A DNA stretch of 36,987 nt from Oceanospirillum beijerinckii DSM 7166 (lineage in GTDB: Bacteria > Pseudomonadota > Gammaproteobacteria > Pseudomonadales > Halomonadaceae), in NCBI RefSeq assembly GCF_000422425.1, contig NZ_AULT01000056.1:1-36987 (forward strand). The letters run 5' to 3'. Under the pieces are notes generated by a model. That model ran no database searches. It saw only the letters and a program-made list of their open reading frames with translations, and was not told where the DNA came from. Shown one piece after another: positions 1 through 6,394 of this stretch. Numbering within the stretch: position 1 is the first letter of the stretch; each line of letters begins with the position of its first letter. The position numbers were made by a program, and so were the translations under genes.

Positions 1-182
1 CCCACCACCGGGGAGACGGTTACCGCAATATCCACTTCGTCATCCACTTCATCCAGATAGATATCTTCTGAATTCGAGGTGTACACATTGGGATAAAACA
101 ACGCCAGATACAGCGCCGTGAATTTAGATTTTTTCTGCACAACACCCATCAGGTCCGCTGTGCCGTAGGTATCCAATGCCAT
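1..182 (-). CDS. E: Major capsid protein, N-terminal part (lambda gpE family), cut by window edge
   Basis: Reading leftward from the ATG at 182, the frame stays open to the window edge. It begins MALDTYGTADLMGVV, the typical start of lambda gpE-type major capsid proteins, which build the T=7 head shell. Only about 60 residues are visible against roughly 340 for the family. The gene follows the gpD-like gene, the same order as in lambda. A short hairpin with a T run sits just upstream in the intergenic gap, so capsid transcription may be partly separated from the upstream genes. The assignment rests on the N-terminal signature and on synteny; the shell domain itself is outside the window. Confidence 0.88.
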   Translation of the reverse strand, partial: MALDTYGTADLMGVVQKKSKFTALYLALFYPNVYTSNSEDIYLDEVDDEVDIAVTVSPVV

Positions 183-201
183 TTTCTTTTACCCTATAAA
201 C

Positions 202-222
202 AAAAAAAGCCGCTTACGCGAC
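202..222 (-). terminator. Small hairpin plus T run between decoration and capsid genes
   Basis: On the minus strand a 5-bp stem (GTCGC with GCGGC, one G-T pair) closes a GTAA loop and is followed by seven T residues. It looks like a weak Rho-independent terminator or an RNA-processing and stability element between the decoration and capsid genes. Confidence 0.45.
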
Positions 223-245
223 CCGTTCAAACCTGCAAAACAGGA

Positions 246-593
246 CTAACCCGGTAACTGCAGACCAATCGGCGTACCCACAAAAGCACAAGCCTTCTGC
301 ACATCCGTTGCCGCCCCCGGCCAGGCCACCAGATCAGGGTTAAAGGTGCCTGCTTTGATCAACTGAACACTGACCGCACCGCCGGTACTATCCAGCACCG
401 CAGGTGCCAGGCGCACCGCCACTTCAGTACCATCCGTGGCCGCAGGGTCCCAGATATGGAACTCCCCCGTTGATTTCTTCAAACCCAGCGGCGTATATTT
501 CGCCACCGTCAGACCAGCGGCTAATTTACCCTCAACCGTCACCAGAGGTTCCGAGCCTGTTACCCAGGTTTCTGGAATGTACTGCTCTATCAT
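246..593 (-). CDS. D: Head decoration protein (lambda gpD family)
   Basis: This 115-residue protein matches the lambda gpD family in size (110 residues in lambda) and in its C-terminal half, where a KAGTF motif followed by LVAWP and AFVGTPI mirrors the gpD segment around KSGTF, VLWP and AFAGTAI. gpD trimers bind the expanded capsid on its outer face and stabilise it after DNA packaging. The start ATG at 593 has an AAGGGG ribosome site 8-9 bases upstream. The gene directly follows the protease/scaffold gene and precedes the major capsid gene, exactly as C-Nu3-D-E in lambda. The identification is seen in the sequence and supported by synteny. Confidence 0.9.
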   Translation of the reverse strand: MIEQYIPETWVTGSEPLVTVEGKLAAGLTVAKYTPLGLKKSTGEFHIWDPAATDGTEVAVRLAPAVLDSTGGAVSVQLIKAGTFNPDLVAWPGAATDVQKACAFVGTPIGLQLPG

Positions 594-595
594 AA

Positions 596-1069
596 TTACC
601 CCTTATCACCCGTCGCTTTTTCATAAGATGCCAGCAGGGCATTGCCTGCCGGAGCATCACCCGCATCCGCATCAATATCTGGCTGCTGCTCATTAGCCAT
701 CAGCTTATCCAGCGCGGTATTCATCTGATTCGATGCCGGAGCCGCCGGAATAGTCGCCATCACACCAATCGCTTCCTCTTTCGTCAGATTGGTGTTGAAT
801 GCCAAATAGTTGGCCGTAGCCTCACAACCCTTAGCTTCTTCAGCCTGCAAGATGCCACCAATACGGTCCTGCATCGCTGCAGCGGCATCAGCCGCACCCG
901 TATCAACAGAAGCCGCTGCAGCCTGTTGAGCGGCAGGAGTAGGAGCCGGTTGCTGTGCTTCTGAATTAACAGGCGGCTGTTCCGCTACCTGCGTCGTACC
1001 GGATTGATCCGCCTTTAACTGCTGTTGTGTTCCTGCAGCCGCTGCAGCAGGATTGTTTTGATCAGACAT
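596..1069 (-). CDS. Probable nested capsid scaffold (Nu3-like), in-frame internal start
   Basis: An ATG at 1069, in the protease frame, opens a 157-residue C-terminal product beginning MSDQNN. It is preceded by an AGGT ribosome site about 7 bases upstream. The product is low in complexity (Ala, Gln, Pro runs) and then helical, as expected of a capsid scaffold. Lambda makes Nu3 from an internal in-frame start in gene C in the same way. The internal start and ribosome site are visible; production of a separate protein is inferred. Confidence 0.55.
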   Translation of the reverse strand: MSDQNNPAAAAAGTQQQLKADQSGTTQVAEQPPVNSEAQQPAPTPAAQQAAAASVDTGAADAAAAMQDRIGGILQAEEAKGCEATANYLAFNTNLTKEEAIGVMATIPAAPASNQMNTALDKLMANEQQPDIDADAGDAPAGNALLASYEKATGDKG

Positions 1070-2005
1070 AGCACTACCTGTTGTTGATCCCAATGTGATA
1101 ACCCTGCCCTGACTGGACAGGTATTCTGAAAAATACTGCACGGCCTCATGACCGTTGATTAACTCATCTGCAAAACCAATATCCACCGCCTCTTGGCCGG
1201 TATAGACACCCGCCTCAGTCGCCAGCACTGCCTCTACAGACATACCCGTGTGATCCGCGACAATTTGCGCAAACTGCTGACGCAGCTTATCGGTAGACAT
1301 CTGGAACTTATCCCGCACCTCATCCGGTAACGCCTGATAAGGATTACCCTCAACCTTGCATGCCCCGGAGTGAATCAGCGTGACTTCGACCCCATTCTCT
1401 TCCATCTGCCTAGCCCGACTGACATGAGCCATCACCACACCCACCGAACCCGCGATACCTGTTTGAGTAATCAAACGCCGATGAGCCGCACTTGCCAGCG
1501 CTTGGCCTGCAGAACAATTCATATCATTGCAGAGTGACCACAACGGCTTGCCCGCTGCATCCGCCATCTTGCGCAAGGTTTGCACCGTATCAAAACAGCC
1601 GGACACCTCCCCGCCAGGCGTGTGATTATCAAACATCACCCCCTTAACCCCAGCGTCTGCACAAGCCTGAGCCATATTCGCAATGATGCCGTCATAACCC
1701 GTGCTACCACTGTATGGCTGAATATGGCCGTATCGATGCCGCAATGAACCCGTCACAGGAACAACCGCTACACCGCCATGAACAAAATAAGGGCGCCTGT
1801 CGCACTCCACCCCATCATGCTCAGCCCGAAACCCCTTTGCAGGCTCCTGCAGCTTATGACCGGCCAGCACCTCACCTTCGACATCAACCAGACGCGAGAT
1901 ACCAAACCGATCCGCCAGCGCACTAAAGAACACCCGCGCATAACCCGGCTCAACCAGCAGAGGCCGGTTAAACACCTTTGCTGAAAGATGAGGTAAACCA
2001 CTCAT
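596..2005 (-). CDS. C: Head maturation protease, S49 family (lambda gpC-like)
   Basis: The protein is an S49/SppA-type serine peptidase of about 469 residues. The Ser165 nucleophile lies in NCSAGQALAS and a candidate general-base Lys217 lies in GACKVEGNPY; a 52-residue spacing is typical of the SppA Ser-Lys dyad. In lambda, gpC processes the portal and scaffold during prohead maturation. I chose the ATG at 2005 because CAGGGTGAT gives a ribosome site just upstream. The longer frame (to 2068) would start inside a transcription terminator. The last 150 residues are Ala/Gln/Pro rich and correspond to a nested scaffold, as with lambda C/Nu3. The gene lies immediately downstream of the cargo block and begins right after its terminator, so its transcription must come through from upstream or from a local promoter. 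Confidence 0.85.
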   Translation of the reverse strand: MSGLPHLSAKVFNRPLLVEPGYARVFFSALADRFGISRLVDVEGEVLAGHKLQEPAKGFRAEHDGVECDRRPYFVHGGVAVVPVTGSLRHRYGHIQPYSGSTGYDGIIANMAQACADAGVKGVMFDNHTPGGEVSGCFDTVQTLRKMADAAGKPLWSLCNDMNCSAGQALASAAHRRLITQTGIAGSVGVVMAHVSRARQMEENGVEVTLIHSGACKVEGNPYQALPDEVRDKFQMSTDKLRQQFAQIVADHTGMSVEAVLATEAGVYTGQEAVDIGFADELINGHEAVQYFSEYLSSQGRVITLGSTTGSAMSDQNNPAAAAAGTQQQLKADQSGTTQVAEQPPVNSEAQQPAPTPAAQQAAAASVDTGAADAAAAMQDRIGGILQAEEAKGCEATANYLAFNTNLTKEEAIGVMATIPAAPASNQMNTALDKLMANEQQPDIDADAGDAPAGNALLASYEKATGDKG

Positions 2006-2029
2006 ATCATCACCCTGAATTTCACCCAT

Positions 2030-2057
2030 AAAAAAACCCGGCCAAATGACCGGGTTT
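2030..2057 (-). terminator. Rho-independent terminator after the antirepressor gene
   Basis: On the minus strand AACCCGG and CCGGGTT pair around a short loop and are followed by seven T residues. It closes the antirepressor unit. The T run leads into ATGGGTGAAATTC, a variant of a tail found after four other minus-strand terminators in this prophage. Confidence 0.8.
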
Positions 2058-2074
2058 CGAGAAACCATTAACGA

Positions 2075-3112
2075 TTAATGCAGCAGCCTATGCCGCTCTG
2101 ACCAAGACAGCGCCTTCATTTGAAAATCGCCCATCTGCCTTACATTCTCTTGCGGCGATCCTGTACCACCTGCCAGCAACCTGACAAACCGTACTAACAA
2201 AGCGTCTGCCTCAGCCTGTCGAGCAAAACGACCACCTTGAACACCAGCACTGAGATGACCATTTACCTGCCCCTCCCAGTCTAAAATCTGGACTACACGC
2301 TCTGCACCGTCCTCAATCTGCTGGATTTGCTGCCACACCTGCAGCAGCCGGAACGCCTCAGCATAATAGGCGATCTCTGCAGGCTCGGTAGACTCCAGCG
2401 CACCGACAGAGAAATATTCCGCAATCACCCGCTCTACCAACGCCATATCAACACCGGCCATCAGCATCTGATAACCCGTCACAGTCAGCACATATTCAGC
2501 TGGGCCATCCGCCACACCAATGCGATCCATACCATCCGCCCGGATCGACAACAGAAAATAATGCCGACCATACTCAAAATGACCTTGACCCAACAACTGA
2601 CGGAACTTATCCATCACATAACCCGGACGACTATGAATCCGCTCAATATCACCCACTGTCAAACAGCGACGCCCCAGGTACTCTACAGGGATGTTGATCT
2701 CCAGCGGGGATTCATAACCAAATACCTGCTGTTTGGGCTGACAACGAGGATTTACAGCACCGCCGTTCTGCCAGTAATCCGACAAAACCTTGTAGCATTC
2801 TTTTTTGTACTGAATCAGGCGCTGTTTGATTTCCGGCTTAACTCTCTTTTCGTCTACGCCAAATAACCAACCGTTCAAATACTCAACAGGTAAGCAAAGT
2901 AGCTGGCGGTTTTTACCATCTTCAGCAACTGCGTGCATCATACACGCAGTTGAACTCAGCACTTCGTCACGCTGAATTCGCTGATTCTGTGCTCGCCACT
3001 GAAGCCCGATGTTTTCACATATTGGTTTCATGGCAACATACAATTGATTATTTTTAGGTATTACGGAAAGAGGTTGACCGTGAAAGTCTACAGTAGAGAT
3101 TTGAATAGCCAT
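2075..3112 (-). CDS. Phage antirepressor with P22_AR_N-type N-terminal domain
   Basis: The first 110 residues resemble the phage antirepressor N-terminal domain (P22_AR_N type): a strand-rich start (ISTVDFHGQPLSVI), then MKPICENIGLQWRAQNQRI and LPVEYLNGWLFGVD, and a lysine-rich helix ending near VLSDYW. The rest (345 residues in total) is helical without a second family I recognise. Such proteins bind prophage repressors and release lysis genes, or act on other prophages. The start ATG has AGGAG 8 bases upstream. The gene lies in the head region, not with the immunity genes. It has its own promoter with an overlapping dyad, a leader of over 200 bases and a terminator, so it looks like an independently expressed unit. 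Confidence 0.78.
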   Translation of the reverse strand: MAIQISTVDFHGQPLSVIPKNNQLYVAMKPICENIGLQWRAQNQRIQRDEVLSSTACMMHAVAEDGKNRQLLCLPVEYLNGWLFGVDEKRVKPEIKQRLIQYKKECYKVLSDYWQNGGAVNPRCQPKQQVFGYESPLEINIPVEYLGRRCLTVGDIERIHSRPGYVMDKFRQLLGQGHFEYGRHYFLLSIRADGMDRIGVADGPAEYVLTVTGYQMLMAGVDMALVERVIAEYFSVGALESTEPAEIAYYAEAFRLLQVWQQIQQIEDGAERVVQILDWEGQVNGHLSAGVQGGRFARQAEADALLVRFVRLLAGGTGSPQENVRQMGDFQMKALSWSERHRLLH

Positions 3113-3114
3113 AA

Positions 3115-3183
3115 CTAGGCTCCTGTGATTTTTTCGTTAAAACCCATTTCGACGTGGGTGCCAGGAGGTTCGAAACGGTTCAC
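3115..3183 (-). CDS. Candidate leader peptide directly upstream of the antirepressor
   Basis: A 22-codon frame starts with GTG at 3183, encodes a peptide containing EPPGTHVEMGFNEKITG, and stops three bases before the antirepressor ATG, with the downstream ribosome site inside its end. I recall similar peptides ahead of antirepressor-type genes in enterobacterial prophages and satellites, but cannot verify this here. The tight spacing suggests translational coupling. Its own ribosome site is weak, so expression is uncertain. Confidence 0.35.
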   Translation of the reverse strand: MNRFEPPGTHVEMGFNEKITGA

Positions 3184-3205
3184 AGAGACCGCGGACTTAT
3201 TCCCC

Positions 3206-3292
3206 TTACAGGTATTTTATTCGTCGCCCTCCCGACCAGAATGGCGCATTACGAGCGCAACTCGGGCAAGGAAAATGCCAAATTTCAGGCAC
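3206..3292 (-). CDS. Candidate Cys-containing leader peptide
   Basis: A 28-codon frame starts with GTG at the end of a terminator T run and encodes a peptide starting PEIWHFPCPSCARN, with a CPSC pair like half of a zinc ribbon. It lies in the antirepressor leader. No clear ribosome site is present upstream because the hairpin occupies that place. It may be a real small ORF, a relic of a zinc-ribbon gene, or chance. Confidence 0.25.
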   Translation of the reverse strand: MPEIWHFPCPSCARNAPFWSGGRRIKYL

Positions 3293-3318
3293 AAAAAAAC
3301 AACGCTTACGGGGTTGTT
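3293..3318 (-). terminator. Possible attenuator in the antirepressor leader
   Basis: On the minus strand ACAAC and GTTGT form a 5-bp stem followed by seven T residues. It lies about 35-60 bases after the predicted antirepressor transcription start, so it could stop most transcripts early. The stem is weak compared with the other terminators here. Confidence 0.45.
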
Positions 3319-3344
3319 GACCGTCTGTGAAAAGAGGTTTCGAC

Positions 3345-3386
3345 GCCTCAGCCCAAATACTAGGGCTGAGGCATAAGCAATGTCAA
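3345..3386 (-). promoter_or_regulatory. Antirepressor promoter with a dyad around the -10 box
   Basis: On the minus strand TTGACA (3386-3381) is a consensus -35 box. After 18 bases comes TAGTAT (3362-3357), a 4/6 match to -10. Perfect 10-base inverted arms GCCTCAGCCC and GGGCTGAGGC (3345-3354 and 3363-3372) flank the -10 exactly, leaving it in the 8-base centre. A bound dimeric repressor would block RNA polymerase. The dyad could also form an RNA hairpin at the start of the transcript. Confidence 0.65.
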
Positions 3387-3389
3387 GAA

Positions 3390-4769
3390 CTAAACTAGTA
3401 CTTCGACAGGTTCATCTTTATTTAACCGCTGTGACAATTTAATAGACTGATAATACTCATCCGCACTCGCCACTTTATTAATCAGAGCATTGATACCCAG
3501 CTCTTCCAGCTTTTGCTCAATCTCATCAATCGTGACATTAAAGTATTCTTTGCGACGATTCACCTTATTCACCCGGCGATCATCAAACACTTTATGCAGA
3601 GAAGACTCCAACTCAGGCGCATCATCAGACTCAATCAACGCATGCACATCAAAGGTAAAAGGCACACCCGCATCACCCAACTCTCTCACCCTATCCATAG
3701 GCTCCATGCGGCGAGTCATACCGATTTTTAATACATCCTCACCAAAACTACCGATATTGGAGATCACATAAACATGACCCTGCCTTGTTTCCTGCGCACG
3801 ACTCTTAGCCCGCTCAAATCGCTGATGAGCCTCTTCAAGCTCAGCCTTCAGCCTCAAAAGCTCTTCTTCAAATCCAGCTCTATCAGCCTCTGATTGCTCA
3901 GCCATTTTCCTTTCCATTTCAGCAATGGCTTCTTGCTTGATTTTCTCTTCTTTCTCAGCCTCTTTCTGAATACGCTCAGCTTCCTGCCGTGCTTTCTTCT
4001 CTTCCCGTTCTTGTTCGCGTAGTTCTCTTTGCTGCTCTTTAGCAAGCTGCCTAGCCTTTTTGAAATTAATCTCAATTTCTAAACGCTTTACTAACAACTC
4101 TATAAACAAAGGCTTAATAAACGCTCTACTATCCAGACATTTAATTAACGCCTCTGTCGCTACAATTGATTCTGTCAATTTCTCTAATGACTGATGACCA
4201 TTATTAGCCGTTGTTTTAGAGCACAGCATTTCAACGGTAGTTAACAGCAGAGCACCGGCCATATCAGCCTTAGTAGAGATAGCAACAAACTTACCTATAT
4301 TGACATCTGAGCCACCAATTCTAATACCATCAATAGCATTGATAGCCAGCTTTTTAAGCTCAGCTTTGACCTGTTTACGATCCTCTTGATAGGTCTGACT
4401 TGATAGCAAATCCTCTTCATTGATTAGATCAACATCCGCAGCTATAGCACTGCTTCTATCAGTGATCTCATCAATCAATAATCTGGATTCCCTTAGTCGA
4501 GCTGCTATCTCTTTATCCGTGCTTTCAAGCCGCCTAACCCTATCCTCGCATTGACCAACCTTTTTCTGAGCATCTAGATCTACCTTTACCGCCTCTTTTC
4601 TGCTGGCAGAAACAATTTCTTCAGCTTTCTTTTGGGCCTCACCTATAAGCCCTGCAACACGAGCCTCAGCCCTATTAATAATATCTTCGCGTTTATTTGT
4701 TGTTCGAACAATTAAAACAACATTAATAATAGAGAGCACTAGACCCGTGATTAAAACCACTATCTCCAT
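3390..4769 (-). CDS. Membrane-anchored coiled-coil protein with C-terminal T5orf172 (GIY-YIG-like) domain
   Basis: The 459-residue protein starts with one hydrophobic helix (about 3-22). A coiled coil follows (30-100), then a helical region resembling DUF4041 (about 100-235), a very charged Glu/Lys/Arg coiled coil (235-340), and a T5orf172/MUG113 domain (about 345-430) with HVYVISN, LKIGMTRR and a late RRKEYF segment. T5orf172 belongs to the GIY-YIG nuclease superfamily. From memory, DUF4041-T5orf172 proteins are common phage and prophage cargo, and relatives have come up in anti-phage screens; I cannot confirm a match. The likely picture is a membrane-tethered nuclease or DNA-binding sensor. 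It is visibly more AT-rich than the head genes around it, has its own upstream dyads, and the antirepressor promoter begins right at its stop. Confidence 0.7.
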   Translation of the reverse strand: MEIVVLITGLVLSIINVVLIVRTTNKREDIINRAEARVAGLIGEAQKKAEEIVSASRKEAVKVDLDAQKKVGQCEDRVRRLESTDKEIAARLRESRLLIDEITDRSSAIAADVDLINEEDLLSSQTYQEDRKQVKAELKKLAINAIDGIRIGGSDVNIGKFVAISTKADMAGALLLTTVEMLCSKTTANNGHQSLEKLTESIVATEALIKCLDSRAFIKPLFIELLVKRLEIEINFKKARQLAKEQQRELREQEREEKKARQEAERIQKEAEKEEKIKQEAIAEMERKMAEQSEADRAGFEEELLRLKAELEEAHQRFERAKSRAQETRQGHVYVISNIGSFGEDVLKIGMTRRMEPMDRVRELGDAGVPFTFDVHALIESDDAPELESSLHKVFDDRRVNKVNRRKEYFNVTIDEIEQKLEELGINALINKVASADEYYQSIKLSQRLNKDEPVEVLV

Positions 4770-4836
4770 GACAAAAACATCCTTTCAGTTCTATGAGCAA
4801 ACTTTGAAGTCTGTCTTTATGGAAACCTTATATCAA

Positions 4837-4970
4837 CTAGGGAAAACCCTAGGCTGCCGCAATTTGAGCCGAGCTATGTACCCAACCTGGGTACACAGCT
4901 TTGACAAAAGGTGCAGCCGGGCCAATGGAAAACACCGAGCACTGACCTTTCGGGAGCTACCCTAGGCTGC
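4837..4970 (-). promoter_or_regulatory. Dyad-rich control region upstream of the T5orf172 gene
   Basis: Two perfect inverted repeats lie here. CTAGGG-AAAA-CCCTAG is at 4837-4852. TGTACCCA-ACC-TGGGTACA is at 4877-4895, with AGCT outer arms extending it to about 29 bases. The 11-mer CCCTAGGCTGC occurs at 4847 and again at 4960. The spacing suits operator sites for a dimeric regulator or leader hairpins. I could not place a convincing promoter. Confidence 0.5.
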
Positions 4971-4988
4971 ACACAAACCTGCAGGCAT

Positions 4989-5013
4989 AAAAAAACCCGC
5001 CGAAGCGGGTTTA
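4989..5013 (-). terminator. Rho-independent terminator after the 106-residue gene
   Basis: On the minus strand AACCCGC and GCGGGTT pair across a short TTCG loop and are followed by seven T residues, then ATGCCTGCAGG, a variant of the recurrent terminator tail. Confidence 0.82.
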
Positions 5014-5028
5014 TTTAAAACAACCTGA

Positions 5029-5349
5029 TTACTTATCTTTTTCTTTGAAGTAGTCGAGCAAAGAATCAAGCCCTTCGCCATGCGGGCCATCAAAAATATG
5101 CCACGAATTACTGACTTCAAAATAAATAGCACAATCTTCGTTAGACCAGTTATTACTAAAAACTACTGGCTCAGCATAAAAGACATCCGTATCTTCCTCT
5201 GACCGATCCACAACCCTCCACGCAATAACAGGCTCTTTGCTAAGCCGCACAATCCCGTCATCATCTTCTTCAGGAAGCACTACGTAAGCCTTCTTATTAT
5301 CCGGGACTACTTGGACAATTTTATTCACCGTCTTAATACTCTTACTCAT
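5029..5349 (-). CDS. Small acidic hypothetical protein in the cargo block
   Basis: This is a 106-residue, strongly acidic protein with no signal peptide or membrane segment and no family that I recognise. It has a Glu/Asp-rich patch (PEEDDDG, then RSEEDTD) and several Trp residues (IAWRVVD, NNWSNED, NSWHIFDG). An AGGGG ribosome site precedes the ATG at 5349. It is isolated by terminators on both sides (5380-5408 upstream and 4989-5013 downstream), so it should be a separate transcription unit. Acidic, compact phage proteins of this size can be DNA mimics or inhibitors; that idea rests only on composition. Confidence 0.55.
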   Translation of the reverse strand: MSKSIKTVNKIVQVVPDNKKAYVVLPEEDDDGIVRLSKEPVIAWRVVDRSEEDTDVFYAEPVVFSNNWSNEDCAIYFEVSNSWHIFDGPHGEGLDSLLDYFKEKDK

Positions 5350-5379
5350 AACGCCCCTGTTTATTTCATAAACCTGAAC

Positions 5380-5408
5380 AAAAAAGCCTGACCAATTGGC
5401 CAGGCTTT
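5380..5408 (-). terminator. Strong terminator after the two-gene cargo pair
   Basis: AGCCTG and CAGGCT form a near-palindromic stem around CCAATTGG (5385-5406), followed on the minus strand by six T residues. It lies about 20 bases past the stop of the membrane coiled-coil gene. Confidence 0.8.
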
Positions 5409-5427
5409 AAAACCTAAAACTAAAGCT

Positions 5428-5958
5428 TTATTTCTCTGATGTTTCGAGAAGCTTATTCATCTTTTCAAGAAGCTCTCTGTTAACCCGATCCGATTCATCT
5501 AGCTTTTTAGAAATGGCCTTAACCTCTTTTTCTAGGTCTTTGATAGCATCCTCATTGGATTCTTCCAGGTCATCAAGCTTATCTTGAACCACTTCAAGCT
5601 TTGTGTCTGCAACCTGAGTCGTGGCATTGAGATCATAAAGTTGCAATGCACCCCAGCCAAAGACAGCAAGAAGCGCAAGCAAAACAGCAACCGCAATATT
5701 GAGCCTATCTTCAACTTTACTTACACCAGCTGGCACCCCACCCAGAGCACCGATATCAGATTGCACTCTACCAATATCAGACTGAATACTACTTACATCA
5801 GTCCCAACAGAGTCAACTTTTTCTTTAAGGTCCGATATCTGATCACTATGCTCAGAAGAAGCATGAAGAACCCAGTCAAGTTTCTGCTTATCATCCGCAC
5901 CACCTGACGGCACCCCGGATAATGGAGGCGGCTGGTTTTGAGATCCTGCTTGCATCAT
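5428..5958 (-). CDS. Membrane coiled-coil protein, second gene of a coupled cargo pair
   Basis: The protein has about 176 residues. A Pro/Gly-rich head is followed by a coiled coil with repeated heptads (SDIGRVQSDIG, about residues 35-75), one transmembrane helix (about 88-109, NIAVAVLLALLAVFGWGAL), and a charged coiled coil to the end. Its ATG overlaps the stop of the upstream 95-residue gene as TGATG and has AGGGGG upstream, so the two are translationally coupled. No enzyme motif is visible. It could be a membrane effector, a holin-like or exclusion protein, or an anchor for its partner. The arrangement of small soluble protein plus membrane coiled coil is what I would look for in a phage-exclusion or toxin-type pair; this is inference. 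Confidence 0.6.
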   Translation of the reverse strand: MMQAGSQNQPPPLSGVPSGGADDKQKLDWVLHASSEHSDQISDLKEKVDSVGTDVSSIQSDIGRVQSDIGALGGVPAGVSKVEDRLNIAVAVLLALLAVFGWGALQLYDLNATTQVADTKLEVVQDKLDDLEESNEDAIKDLEKEVKAISKKLDESDRVNRELLEKMNKLLETSEK

Positions 5959-6245
5959 CACATCCCCCTATGATTCAGCCACTCCCAAGTCTCTTTATCA
6001 TGATACCCCCAGTAACCACTAAAACTAGAAACTATATGAGGACCATAGATATTCACGGGATTCTGACCACTACCAAGCAGCACCATATCAACATCATGCG
6101 GGGTAATAGCTTTCGAATCACTCACAAGCCATGCTAACTCACCAACCTTCTTGTGATCATTAGGATATTTACTCTTTATCGCATCCTCAATGTTAGGTGC
6201 ATTACCCACAGGAGGCTCCGCCAATGTAACAAGAAAGACAGCCAT
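5958..6245 (-). CDS. Small protein, possibly SinR/Cas2-like fold, first gene of a coupled pair
   Basis: This 95-residue protein begins with a beta strand (MAVFLVTL). It continues with a helix (NIEDAIKSKYP), a second strand with AWLVSDSKAI, and a C-terminal FSGYWGYHDKETWEWL segment. This strand-helix-strand layout and the closing Trp-rich segment resemble small SinR-like proteins with a Cas2-type ferredoxin fold, some of which are found in toxin or defence contexts. The resemblance is by eye and weak. The ATG at 6245 has GGGAG upstream. It lies directly after the portal gene in the direction of transcription, with a 149-base gap, and is coupled to the membrane coiled-coil gene. Confidence 0.5.
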   Translation of the reverse strand: MAVFLVTLAEPPVGNAPNIEDAIKSKYPNDHKKVGELAWLVSDSKAITPHDVDMVLLGSGQNPVNIYGPHIVSSFSGYWGYHDKETWEWLNHRGM

Positions 6246-6394
6246 ATCTCACTCCCAACCTAAAGACACAAGCGCTAAGAAACCAAACCTCTTAACGTTT
6301 CTAAATAACAATGATAGCCGGGATGGTAACGCAACAACCTACAGAAAACTACAGCGAACGACACAAGCCTCTGTCTAACCGGCTATTTCATCAC

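Noticed and set aside
596-2068. Protease start at 2068
   Set aside because: The first codons would lie in the terminator of the preceding gene; the ATG at 2005 has a proper ribosome site.
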